Shown one piece after another: positions 17,587 through 26,547 of a stretch of 64,000 bases of DNA (position 1 is its first letter; each line of letters starts with the position of its first letter). Below the pieces are notes generated by a model. The model made no database searches. It was not told the DNA's origin and was given only the letters and a program-made list of their open reading frames with translations. This DNA is from Colwellia echini. Its GTDB lineage: Bacteria > Pseudomonadota > Gammaproteobacteria > Enterobacterales > Alteromonadaceae. A program made the translations under genes and the position numbers. The stretch lies in assembly GCF_002843355.2 (NCBI RefSeq), contig NZ_PJAI02000012.1:1-64000 (forward strand), written 5' to 3'.

Positions 17587-19924
17587 ACAACTGCTCGGTT
17601 AACATTTTATATAAACTGCCTAATTCCACAGGCTTACCTAAGTGATCATCAAACCCTGAGTTTAAATAGTGCGTAATATCATTTGGCATAACATTAGCGG
17701 TTAATGCCACTATGGGTGGACAATGAGCTAACAGCTTAAGCGCTTTACAAGCTTCGATACCGTCCATTACCGGCATCTGAATATCCATCAAAATCAAATC
17801 GATAGTAATAGGGTTATCAATTTTATTAGCGGTTGTTAACTGTTTAAAAGTATTCACCGCTAATAAACCATTTTCAACAACAATCAGTTTTGCTTTACTG
17901 TCACTAAGCATTTTTTTAATGATCACTTGATTAATCTTATTATCTTCTGCAATCAAAATGGTTTTGTCTGATAAATCTATCGTGCTGTGTTTTGATTTTT
18001 CGGCTTTATTTTGCTCAACCTCTTCCAACTTAGATTTTGTTAACGGTAACCTAATAACAAAGCGACTGCCCTTACCTTCAGTACTTTGTGCGGTAATAGT
18101 GCCTTGCATTAAATCGACAAGGGATTTACTAATAGCTAAACCTAAACCGGTGCCACCGTATTTACGCGTTGTTGAACCGTCTGCTTGCTCAAAACGAGTG
18201 AACAGTTTATTCAACATGGCTTCACTCATGCCAATACCCGTGTCTAATACTTCAATACTTACCTCCTGATCAGCTATGTTATTAATCTTTACTTTTACTG
18301 TGCCCCTTTTAGTAAACTTTACTGAGTTTCCTAATATATTCAGTAAGATTTGCCGGATACGAATAGGGTCGCCAAGCCATGCTTGGTCTTTATTGTCATT
18401 CAGTAATTCTATTTGCGTACCTTGTTCAACACTGGCTTGAGTTAAATCATAAATCACCGACTGAATCAGCTCTGTTAAATTAAAAGGCGTTACTTCAACC
18501 GATAACTTACCCTCTTCCATTTTTGAAAGATCAAGAATATCGTTAATAATAGTTAATAAACATTTTGATGAATACAACGCTTGCTCAATCAGCATTTTAT
18601 CTTCACCAGTTTTAGATTTTTGATTCAAAATTTGTAAGCTACCGTATATACCATTCATTGGTGTACGTATTTCGTGGCTCATATTGGCGAGAAAAAACGA
18701 TTTTACTTGGTTCGCTTTATCTGCTTCTGACTTCGATATTTCTAGTAGTTTATTTTTTTGGTTAATTTCTTCAATATTATTGGCCAATTCTTTATTACTT
18801 AACGAGAGTGCGTTTGTTTTTTCTAACACCAACCGATTTAATTTTGCATTGAAAATAATAACGATTATCAACACTAACACTAACAGTGCGATCACAGCAC
18901 ATATAACAATCAGTGTTTGGGTATTTAGTTGCTTCGTTTGTTCCCCATAACTTTTTAACGTTAACCCAACCAAGGTATTAGATTTATTAACTAAACCTAA
19001 TTCTTTATAGATATTAGCAATGCGATTAAAACGTTGTTCATGCATTGTACCTAGCGGCACATAATTTAATTTAATATTGTTTTTAATCCCTGCAGCTTCA
19101 AGCAAAAGTTGTTTTCTATCTGACTGGGTATTATATTTTTTAAGAATTAAATCAACCGTTTCTTCGGGATTATCTAGCGCATATTGCCAACCTTTTAGAC
19201 TTGCTCTAACAAAAGCTTCTACGCGATCTGGCTGTTTTTTTACATTTGCTTCACTGGTAAAAATTAAATCGCCATAAAAATCGATTCCATAACTACTTGG
19301 ATCAAGAACATTAATCTCGATCCCCAATTCTTTATACCTAATCACTTGGTTGGTTTTATAAGCGGATACTACATCAACATCAGCTCTATTGAGCGCCATA
19401 TTGTCAAAGCTATGAGGTACTAAGGTATAGTGTTTATCATTAATTCCCGCTAGCATTATCATTGCCATTAAAGCGGCATCGTCAAAGCTACGTTGAAACA
19501 TAATGCGTTTATTGGCCAAGTCATAAACACTGGAGATATTTTTTTCTTTTAACGACATGAAAACTAATGGGCTTTCTTGAAATACCGTTGAGGCAATAAC
19601 AACTGGCTTACCTTTTAAGCGTTCTAAAACAATACTTGAGTCAGCAATACCATAATCAGCTCTGCCGCTATTAACATCATCAAAAGGTAAGCTTTTAGGA
19701 TCACGCTCTCTTATTTCAACTTCAAAGCCTTCTTCGGCATAAAAGCCTTTCTCTTTTGCCATATAGTAACCAGCAAACTGAAATTGATGCATCCATTTTA
19801 ATTGAAGTGATACTTGTTCGAGCGCCACAGATGAAAAAGAGGCTAATAATAGAAGGGCAACACTGAATGTTTTTATTAAGTAACCTTGATTCAATGACAA
19901 AATACAGACCTTACGATAATACAA
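17570..19924 (-). CDS. Hybrid histidine kinase with an NMT1/THI5-like sensor
   Basis: 784-aa membrane sensor. An N-terminal signal segment is followed by an NMT1/THI5-like periplasmic binding domain (about residues 36-300, starting VSLQLKWMHQFQFAGYYMAKEKG). A transmembrane helix lies at about 338-360 and a coiled coil at 365-405. The HisKA domain has phospho-acceptor His417 in ANMSHEIRTPMNG, and HATPase motifs include LGNSVKFTKRG, DTGIGM and GTGLGLAI. A C-terminal receiver carries Asp714 in ILMDIQMPVMDG. There is no HPt domain, so a separate phosphotransfer partner would be needed. The binding fold suggests sensing of a thiamine-precursor-like pyrimidine or another small solute. Start uncertain: the TTG at 19924 has no clear ribosome site, while the TTG at 19900 has AAGG 9 bases upstream. 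Confidence 0.9.
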   Translation of the reverse strand: MYYRKVCILSLNQGYLIKTFSVALLLLASFSSVALEQVSLQLKWMHQFQFAGYYMAKEKGFYAEEGFEVEIRERDPKSLPFDDVNSGRADYGIADSSIVLERLKGKPVVIASTVFQESPLVFMSLKEKNISSVYDLANKRIMFQRSFDDAALMAMIMLAGINDKHYTLVPHSFDNMALNRADVDVVSAYKTNQVIRYKELGIEINVLDPSSYGIDFYGDLIFTSEANVKKQPDRVEAFVRASLKGWQYALDNPEETVDLILKKYNTQSDRKQLLLEAAGIKNNIKLNYVPLGTMHEQRFNRIANIYKELGLVNKSNTLVGLTLKSYGEQTKQLNTQTLIVICAVIALLVLVLIIVIIFNAKLNRLVLEKTNALSLSNKELANNIEEINQKNKLLEISKSEADKANQVKSFFLANMSHEIRTPMNGIYGSLQILNQKSKTGEDKMLIEQALYSSKCLLTIINDILDLSKMEEGKLSVEVTPFNLTELIQSVIYDLTQASVEQGTQIELLNDNKDQAWLGDPIRIRQILLNILGNSVKFTKRGTVKVKINNIADQEVSIEVLDTGIGMSEAMLNKLFTRFEQADGSTTRKYGGTGLGLAISKSLVDLMQGTITAQSTEGKGSRFVIRLPLTKSKLEEVEQNKAEKSKHSTIDLSDKTILIAEDNKINQVIIKKMLSDSKAKLIVVENGLLAVNTFKQLTTANKIDNPITIDLILMDIQMPVMDGIEACKALKLLAHCPPIVALTANVMPNDITHYLNSGFDDHLGKPVELGSLYKMLTEQLLKTAR

Positions 19925-20291
19925 CTAATTAATAGGAACTTACGGATAAATGAATAGTTAAAGGTAGCATATACTTAGACAAGTTATCTTTGATTTTATT
20001 CAACCATCTAGATTAATACATAAATAAATGTGCGCTGTTCATTAATGTATAAGCACCAGATTTTCAATAATTTACTTCGTACTCATATTCATGTTTATGT
20101 TCATTCTTATGTTCATGAACAACAAAACACTGATTTCCTTTGCTATTTTACCCGCTACTCACCTGATTTTTATAGTAACCTTGCTATATCATTACCTTAG
20201 TATAGTCGGTAATATTTATTACTGTAACGCTTGAGCGTTATAGGTATATTGCCTACAATAGCGCACTTTTTATTTATTACAGGTCACTAAC
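19925..20291. other. Intergenic region between hybrid kinase and DUF3297 gene
   Basis: 367 bases without an ORF, shared by two divergent genes. ATGTTCAT-like units recur at about 20088-20118. The inverted repeat TAACGCT-TG-AGCGTTA at 20225-20240 lies 52 bases upstream of the DUF3297 start and could form a small leader hairpin or an operator. No promoter pair stands out. Confidence 0.5.
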
Positions 20292-20540
20292 ATGAATGAC
20301 ATAAAATCAAAACCTGATTTGCCAGATCGCCTATCTGGCAATGCACGTAGCCCACATCATGTGGCAGAAATATTTGAACACGAAATTGGGATTTTATTCA
20401 ACGGTAAAGAGCGCTTTGATGTAGAGGAGTATTGCATCAGCGAAGGTTGGATTATGGTTCCTGCAGGAAAAGCATTAGATCGTCGTGGTCAACCTTTACT
20501 GATGAAAAGAAAAGGTACTGTTGAAGCTTTTTACCGATAA
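20292..20540 (+). CDS. DUF3297 family small protein
   Basis: 82 aa, soluble. The family pattern is recognisable: PDRLSGNARSPHHVAEIFEHEIGILFNGKER near the N-terminus and ISEGWIMVPAGKALDRRGQPLLMKRKG near the C-terminus. The function is unknown. The start is an ATG with ACAGGT upstream. It stands alone between a divergent kinase and a downstream transporter. Confidence 0.85.
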   Translation: MNDIKSKPDLPDRLSGNARSPHHVAEIFEHEIGILFNGKERFDVEEYCISEGWIMVPAGKALDRRGQPLLMKRKGTVEAFYR

Positions 20541-20928
20541 ACTCTATCGTTAAGCACTCAAAACCACCTTAAATTCTGATATGTAATATTAGAGATAACA
20601 TCCCAAATATTGCAAACTCAACTCTGTTTAAAGTATATATTAATGATGGTTTTAGTACCTTATTTTTAACAATCTAAACCGAGCGATTAAAATGGGTCAA
20701 ATAAGCTTTTCAACTACTGTGACCCATTTCAACAAAATACACGTAAGTTTTACAACCAGCATTTATTAGTGCTTAGCTCAATAAGATACTTCCCATTTAT
20801 TTATCATTGTTGCTAAACAAAGCTTTAGCATAGGTTAGCTGCATATAGTATTCTGCTTGTGTGACCTAAAAAATTATTATTCGTTGATAAATTAAGTCTA
20901 TCATTATCATTAATCTGGAGCTTCACAG
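20541..20928. other. Intergenic region upstream of the Bcr/CflA transporter
   Basis: 388 bases without an ORF. It contains a 10-bp inverted repeat, AAATGGGTCA (20690-20699) and TGACCCATTT (20720-20729), separated by 20 bases. It lies about 150 bases past the DUF3297 stop and 200 before the transporter start. It has no good T-tail, so it may be an operator-like palindrome or a weak hairpin. Confidence 0.5.
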
Positions 20929-22137
20929 ATGAAAGTTGAACAACCCCTTTTAGGTAAAATAGGCACCTTAATATTTTTAGTGATGATCAGTGCTTTTCCT
21001 CCCCTAACTACTGATATTTATTTAGCTGCATTACCAACCATGGTAAATACCCTTAACACCAATGAAACCATGGTTAACTTAACCTTGAGTCTTTATTTTT
21101 TGGTTTACGCCATCACTTTGCTTTTTTGGGGGCCGTTAAGTGAAAAATTTGGCCGTAAACCTATTTTATTATTTGGTTTAGGTATTTATGTAACGGCTAG
21201 TGTGTTGTGTGCTTTGTCAAATAGTGTTGAAATGCTTATTGCTGCGCGTTTAATTCAAGCTTTTGGTGGCAGCGCAATAACGGTGGTAGCAACAGCCATA
21301 GTGAAAGACTTATATGATGGTCGGCAACGAGAAAAAATAATGGCCATTATTATGTCTTTAGTTATTATTGCTCCAATGGTTGCCCCTATTCTTGGAGCAT
21401 TCTTACTAAAAATAAGCTCGTGGCATATGATGTTTATTGCTCTGGCTATTTTTGGCGGTATTGCTACTGTATTCTCACTTTTATTTAAAGAAACCTTAGC
21501 GCAAAAATATAGCGGCTCAGTGTTACATTCTTGGGGACGACTAGGTGTTGTGATCAAAAATAAGCAATTTCTTTCATTATTAGCTATTTTTGCTATTCCT
21601 CCTATGGCATTAATGTCATTTTTAGCTGCTGGATCATTTATTTATATTAATGATTTTGGTTTATCAGAGCAGATGTTCAGTTATGCATTTTCGTTTAATG
21701 CTTTTTTCGCCGCATTTGGCCCAAGTATTTACATCGCGCTTTCTAAGCGAATAGCCGTAGACAAAATAATAACAGCTTGCTTTGTCATATTGACAATATG
21801 TGGCACATTAACCTACACCTTAGGAAATTTATCACCGCTTATTTTTGCTTTAATTACCGCCCCCGTAACAATTATGATAATTATGGTCCGCGTTCCAGGC
21901 ATAAATTTGATGTTAAACCAACAAGAAAATGATACTGGTTCTTCAGTGGCCATCATTCAATTTTGCTCAATGATGGCAGGCTCGCTGGGAATGATGCTAG
22001 TTATGCTACGTCCGCAAACATTAATACAAAACTTAGGCATTATACAATTTTGTATTGGCGCCATTGCTTGCTCATTATGGTTGTTAGTGAGAAGTAAGCC
22101 TTATGTGTCTGATAATTTGGCTAAACTTAAAGAGTAG
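20929..22137 (+). CDS. Bcr/CflA-family multidrug efflux MFS transporter
   Basis: 402 aa with about 12 hydrophobic helices. Family signatures are FPPLTTDIYLAALPTM at residues 24-39, the MFS loop-2/3 motif GPLSEKFGRKPILLFGLG near 68-85, and AARLIQAFGGSAITVVATAIV near 105-125. Drug:H+ antiporters of this group export bicyclomycin, chloramphenicol or sulfonamides in other bacteria. The substrate here is unknown. The start is an ATG with CTGGAG 10 bases upstream. Confidence 0.92.
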   Translation: MKVEQPLLGKIGTLIFLVMISAFPPLTTDIYLAALPTMVNTLNTNETMVNLTLSLYFLVYAITLLFWGPLSEKFGRKPILLFGLGIYVTASVLCALSNSVEMLIAARLIQAFGGSAITVVATAIVKDLYDGRQREKIMAIIMSLVIIAPMVAPILGAFLLKISSWHMMFIALAIFGGIATVFSLLFKETLAQKYSGSVLHSWGRLGVVIKNKQFLSLLAIFAIPPMALMSFLAAGSFIYINDFGLSEQMFSYAFSFNAFFAAFGPSIYIALSKRIAVDKIITACFVILTICGTLTYTLGNLSPLIFALITAPVTIMIIMVRVPGINLMLNQQENDTGSSVAIIQFCSMMAGSLGMMLVMLRPQTLIQNLGIIQFCIGAIACSLWLLVRSKPYVSDNLAKLKE

Positions 22138-22211
22138 AATATCATCAAGTATTATTGATGATATCGCAATAATATTGCTTCACGTATTCAAGTTAATTAT
22201 AGAGGTGTTTT

Positions 22212-24125
22212 TTGGCAAGTATTACACGAGAGTTGAACGAAAATATGCAGCGTGATGTTGCAATGATACTGTACAGCAATGCAGTGTCAGGCATTATGGT
22301 TAGTGTTATTACCTCAACTTTACTGGTTTTTGCTTTTGATGATCCTGTAACAAACGCTTTTCAATTAATGTGGTGGTTGGGAATGACAACTCTACTCACA
22401 CTGAGAATGGTGGATGTTATTTGGTGGAAAACCAAATTAAAGCAGACTGAATTCGACGGCAAAAAAGCGGTTAATCATTTCATTTTAGGTGTAAACCCTA
22501 CTGCTATTATGTGGGCTATATATTTAGTGTATATGGCGATGCACAATGATGGGATAGAGTTAACCACAACAGTTATTGCTATCGCCTCAATGGCCGGCGG
22601 CGCAACCTCAATATTGGCCGCCCACAAAAAAACAGCGCTGTTTTTTTCATTTATTTTACTCGCCCCAGGTTCATTAGCTTTACTATTGTCTGGTACTTTT
22701 GCATTTGAACTCCTTGGTGTACTTGGTTTTTCCTTCTGTATTGTAATGGTATTAATTTCAAATAAAGCAGCTAACTTTACGCGACAAACCTTATTTTTGA
22801 AAAATGAAAATGCAACCTTAGTTCAGCAAATGGAAGAAAAAGTTAAACAGCGTACCCAAAAAATTTACGAACTATCTAATCTCGATCCACTTACCGGTTT
22901 ATATAATAGGGCTGCTTTTTTAAGCCACTTAAAATCGGTCATAGAAAAATCTAATGAAACATTTGCTCTGCTCTTTATTGATCTCGATGACTTTAAAAAA
23001 ATTAATGATAGTATTGGTCATAAAGCCGGTGACCTAATTTTAAGGGACTCTGCAGCCCGACTTAATCAAGATAAACAAAGTTCTCAGCTAGTTTGTCGCT
23101 GGGGAGGAGATGAATTTTTAATTGCACTTTTCGATGTAGATGAAGCAGCAGCGATGAAAAAGTCATTACAATTAATAGCGCAACTTTCTGAACCCCATAA
23201 CTTTGAAAATAGCTTACTTACTGTAGGCGCTACTATTGGTATTGCCCTTTATCCCGATCACGCCACCACTGAAGAAAGCCTTATTCAAGCCGCTGATATG
23301 GCTATGTACTTTCAAAAGAAACAGGCTAGATCTACGGTAGGTGTATTTTCTGAGAAAATGGAAAAGCTTTATTCGCATGAGCTACATTTGAAAAATGGTC
23401 TAACTAAAGCAAGTGAAAACCAACAATTACGTTTAGTATTTCAGCCTTTAGTATCGTCTAAAAACCATAAAACGGTTGCGTTTGAAGCACTCATTCGCTG
23501 GAAAATAAATGGTGAAAACATCACACCTGATGAGTTTATTACTATTGCTGAGCAATATGGTTTAATTCATGAAATTGGCGCTTGGGTATTAAAAAATGCT
23601 TGTATAGAAGCGAGCAAATGGGACAAATCACTACAGCTTTCAGTTTGCGTTAACGTTTCAGTCATTCAATTCAAAGAAGATGATTTTATAGACATAATTG
23701 AAGAAGCGCTTACCATCAGTAACTTACCCGCAAAGTTATTACATATAGAAATTACTGAATCTGTTTTTTCTGCTGATACCAGCACTATATTAAATCAAGT
23801 TAAGCGCTTACAAGCGAGAGGCATTGAAGTATCTATTGATGATTTTGGTACAGGCTACTCGTCGCTTTCTGCGATGCAAGATTTAGGCGTAAACATGGTA
23901 AAAATAGACCGCTCTTTTGTAAATAACTTACAAGGGAATGGTCGTGCTATTATTTCTGCGGTAATGGATATTGCTTCATCATTAGACTTTTTAGTCGTCG
24001 CTGAAGGTGTTGAAACCGAAGAGCAAGCACAAGAGTTAGCGCTGCTAGGCGTTGATTTTCTTCAAGGCTATTATTTTTCTAAGCCCCTTGAAATAGAAGA
24101 CATTCCAAGCTTTTTAACAAAATAG
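22212..24125 (+). CDS. Membrane GGDEF-EAL cyclic-di-GMP protein
   Basis: 637 aa. About six N-terminal transmembrane helices (residues 15-190) and a short coiled coil precede a GGDEF domain (DPLTGLYNRAAF, then intact GGDEF at 298-302) and an EAL domain (EAL at 425-427 in FEALIRW). The EAL catalytic landmarks NVSVIQF, EITESVF, DDFGTGYSSLSAM, KIDRSFV and AEGVETEEQ are all present. Both domains look catalytically competent. No RxxD inhibitory site precedes GGDEF. Net activity cannot be predicted. The TTG start at 22212 is supported by AGAGGTG at 22201-22207. The first ATG (22245) would remove 11 residues. Confidence 0.93.
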   Translation: MASITRELNENMQRDVAMILYSNAVSGIMVSVITSTLLVFAFDDPVTNAFQLMWWLGMTTLLTLRMVDVIWWKTKLKQTEFDGKKAVNHFILGVNPTAIMWAIYLVYMAMHNDGIELTTTVIAIASMAGGATSILAAHKKTALFFSFILLAPGSLALLLSGTFAFELLGVLGFSFCIVMVLISNKAANFTRQTLFLKNENATLVQQMEEKVKQRTQKIYELSNLDPLTGLYNRAAFLSHLKSVIEKSNETFALLFIDLDDFKKINDSIGHKAGDLILRDSAARLNQDKQSSQLVCRWGGDEFLIALFDVDEAAAMKKSLQLIAQLSEPHNFENSLLTVGATIGIALYPDHATTEESLIQAADMAMYFQKKQARSTVGVFSEKMEKLYSHELHLKNGLTKASENQQLRLVFQPLVSSKNHKTVAFEALIRWKINGENITPDEFITIAEQYGLIHEIGAWVLKNACIEASKWDKSLQLSVCVNVSVIQFKEDDFIDIIEEALTISNLPAKLLHIEITESVFSADTSTILNQVKRLQARGIEVSIDDFGTGYSSLSAMQDLGVNMVKIDRSFVNNLQGNGRAIISAVMDIASSLDFLVVAEGVETEEQAQELALLGVDFLQGYYFSKPLEIEDIPSFLTK

Positions 24126-24210
24126 TACTTGGTATTAAATAACCGCTGTTCGGGTTAAATATCAACGTATGATTTTATATAAATCAACGATAACTTTATA
24201 GGCAAGAACG

Positions 24211-24870
24211 ATGACAAGTTTACAAGAAAAAACCAAAGCTAAAATTGCAGCAGGACGACAAGCAAATCCTGAATTCATGCAAAACGTTGACGAAATTATT
24301 GCTCAAGCAAAGCTATTTCAACAAGGCGATAGTGCACTTAAACTTAATGATAATGCACCAAACTTCACCTTAACTAACCCAAAAGGCACACTCATATCCT
24401 TAACCGATTTATTAATAAAAGGCCCGGTTGTTGTTACTTTTTATCGTGGTAGTTGGTGCCCATATTGTAATTTACAGCTGAACGCTTTACAGCAACGCAT
24501 GCCTGATATTACTGCGCTAGGCGCTCAGTTAGTTGCTATTAGTCCGCAAGTGCCAGACGATTCCTTAACAGCCGATGAAATTAACAATTTAGATTTTATT
24601 GTATTATCAGATCAAGATGCCAAAGTAGCAGCACAGTATGGCGTAGCGTGGGAAGTACCTGAATACCTTCTTGAACACATGCGCGTAGATCGTAAACTTA
24701 ACCTTGAAGCGATCAATAACGGCAATAGCAACATTCTCCCTATTCCCGCTACTTTTATTATAAACACTAATGGTGAAGTTAGTTGGCGCTATGTCGATGT
24801 AGACTATCGAACACGCTCAGAGCCAGACGATATTATAGAGGCTTTACAAAGCTTAGCGAGCAATTCTTAA
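24211..24870 (+). CDS. Peroxiredoxin-like (AhpC/TSA) protein
   Basis: 219-aa thioredoxin-fold protein. Residues 43-200 form an AhpC/TSA domain with GPVVVTFYRGSWCPYCNLQL. Cys83 and Cys86 make a CxxC, so either peroxidatic or thioredoxin-like reductase chemistry is possible. LISLTDLLIKGPVVV and AISPQVPDD are typical of the family. The N-terminal 40 residues are helical and charged. No signal peptide, so cytoplasmic. Likely role in peroxide detoxification. It ends against the convergent ygiW-like gene across a shared terminator. Confidence 0.88.
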   Translation: MTSLQEKTKAKIAAGRQANPEFMQNVDEIIAQAKLFQQGDSALKLNDNAPNFTLTNPKGTLISLTDLLIKGPVVVTFYRGSWCPYCNLQLNALQQRMPDITALGAQLVAISPQVPDDSLTADEINNLDFIVLSDQDAKVAAQYGVAWEVPEYLLEHMRVDRKLNLEAINNGNSNILPIPATFIINTNGEVSWRYVDVDYRTRSEPDDIIEALQSLASNS

Positions 24871-24892
24871 AGCGAGTTGAAAGCCTATAAAA

Positions 24893-24913
24893 AAGCACCT
24901 AAATAAGGTGCTT
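24893..24913 (-). terminator. Bidirectional terminator
   Basis: AAGCACCT / AGGTGCTT with loop AAATA. On the minus strand it is followed by TTTTTATAGG and serves the ygiW-like gene. It lies 22 bases after the plus-strand peroxiredoxin stop. Confidence 0.8.
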
Positions 24914-24922
24914 CATATCGTG

Positions 24923-25264
24923 TTATTTAACTAGCTCTAAATAATCAACTTCTAAACTGGTGCCTGTCAAATTACTATCTACTTCAGCCGTAATTCGTAA
25001 TTTATCTTTTGATGTGACTGTGATTTCTCTGAAATCTGAATCATCAATTTCCATTTCTACTTCACCGCTAGCATCTTTAAACAAATAAAGATCATCGCCC
25101 AGCTGCTTCACAATGAACCCCTCAACTAGTACTTTGGTATCGTCTTTTAATTCAACCGCTTCTTTAATAGAAATTACAGTGTATACCGGAGAACCTTCGC
25201 CAACGAATGCCGCATTAGCGGTGAAAGATAATGCTAAAGTCGCTGTTAATAATAATTTTTTCAT
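24923..25264 (-). CDS. YgiW/YdeI-type periplasmic OB-fold protein
   Basis: 113 aa with a cleavable signal peptide (about residues 1-18, ALSFTANA). The mature part is a bacterial OB-fold (BOF) domain: KEAVELKDDTKVLVEGFIVKQ, YLFKDASGEVEMEIDD, and RITAEVDSNLTGTSLEVDYLEL. E. coli YgiW and YdeI are small periplasmic stress-tolerance proteins linked to peroxide, cadmium and polymyxin stress. The ligand is unknown. Convergent with the peroxiredoxin gene. Confidence 0.88.
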   Translation of the reverse strand: MKKLLLTATLALSFTANAAFVGEGSPVYTVISIKEAVELKDDTKVLVEGFIVKQLGDDLYLFKDASGEVEMEIDDSDFREITVTSKDKLRITAEVDSNLTGTSLEVDYLELVK

Positions 25265-25414
25265 TGTTGCCTCAAGATGAATATTTAAAAACTTAGTATA
25301 TTCTATATGTAAAGTATTTGCATATTGTTATGTATAACATGTGTTTAAATTTGTAAATGAACCTATTTTCTATTAAGTAGATAAATTATCTATTTTGCCC
25401 ATTTGCTATTACTG

Positions 25415-26401
25415 TTATTTTTCTCCTAATAAAATAGCGGTTAACTTATTTAGTCCTTTGCCCTTATTAGTTATTTTCCAAGCCATAAATAGATCTTGTC
25501 TAACTTTATTCTCTGTTAAAGCTATTTCTGTTAATTGTCCTGACATAATATATTGTTGAGCGAGATATTTAGGTAAAAAGCCGATACCAATCCCAGCAAT
25601 GATTGCATCAATTTTTTGCCCTATGCTACTGACATAAAAACGTTGTTTACCATCAATTACATTGACCGACCAAGGTATTTCATTTTTTGCTGAGTCGTGC
25701 ACTACAACACTACGATATTTAGTCAATTCAGTTGTTGAAATCGACGTTCTAGCTTTTATGGATTCTTTTGAGGATTGGTTTGATGATTGCTTTGATGACT
25801 GCTTTGATGGCGGTTTTGACATTTCTTTTGATGAACTTGTTAATAATTGCGATGCAAATTGATAAGACTTACTAACCACCAAAACACTATCAAAATCACT
25901 AATTTTTATGGCTCTAATACCTTTTTGTACAGGAATTGGTGCGGGTGCTCCAATCACTAAATCAACTTTATCTTCAATTAAGGCTTCCCAAGTGCCATTC
26001 ATTACCTCCTCCCGTACATCAATTTCAATATTTTCATGTTCGGTTAGAAAACGCTGAATGCCTGTAAATATAGGTTTAATATCAATAATTGAATCACAAG
26101 CAATACGAATTTTAGGTTCCCAACCATTCGCAATAGTTTGCGTTTGCTCAGATAAAGCATTAAGTGCCAATAAGACTTTACGCCCTTCAATCAATAAATG
26201 TTTACCTGCTGGCGTAAGTACAGATCGCCGACCTTGCCTAACAAATATGGTTACATTTAACTGTTCTTCTAGCTTTTGCACAATATAAGAAAGCGCTGAA
26301 GGGACTTTGTTTAGCTGCTCTGCTGCTGCAGCAAAGCTACCGCGATGTTCAATGGCGTCTAATACCAATAAAGCTTCAATACTCAGTGGCGGTGTATTCA
26401 T
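25415..26401 (-). CDS. LysR-family regulator with a low-complexity insert
   Basis: 328 aa. The winged helix-turn-helix covers residues 5-65 (ALLVLDAIEHRGSFAAAAEQ, then PSALSYIVQKLEEQLNVTIF). The effector domain covers about 95-320. Residues about 187-215 are an unusual S/K/Q/P-rich stretch made of degenerate KQSSNQSSKE-like units, probably a repeat-expanded surface loop. Divergent from the glutathionyl-hydroquinone reductase/pirin pair across 146 bases and probably its regulator. The pairing parallels E. coli, where a LysR protein (YhaJ) neighbours a pirin and a glutathionyl-hydroquinone reductase gene. Confidence 0.92.
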   Translation of the reverse strand: MNTPPLSIEALLVLDAIEHRGSFAAAAEQLNKVPSALSYIVQKLEEQLNVTIFVRQGRRSVLTPAGKHLLIEGRKVLLALNALSEQTQTIANGWEPKIRIACDSIIDIKPIFTGIQRFLTEHENIEIDVREEVMNGTWEALIEDKVDLVIGAPAPIPVQKGIRAIKISDFDSVLVVSKSYQFASQLLTSSSKEMSKPPSKQSSKQSSNQSSKESIKARTSISTTELTKYRSVVVHDSAKNEIPWSVNVIDGKQRFYVSSIGQKIDAIIAGIGIGFLPKYLAQQYIMSGQLTEIALTENKVRQDLFMAWKITNKGKGLNKLTAILLGEK

Positions 26402-26547
26402 TGTTTTATCTCATAATTTATTAAAGTTTAACCACAAAAAACTATTCAAATATTTTGAACAGTTCAAACAAATACTAGGGGTTATTCACTTAATATTCAA
26501 CTTATACAATGGATACATAAAATACTTAACGGATAGAGGTTACGACC

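Noticed and set aside
25762-25835. Short CRISPR-like array suggested by iterated TTTGATGATTG blocks
   Set aside because: The blocks lie in frame in a LysR gene and encode low-complexity Ser/Lys/Gln units, with no spacers and no cas genes.
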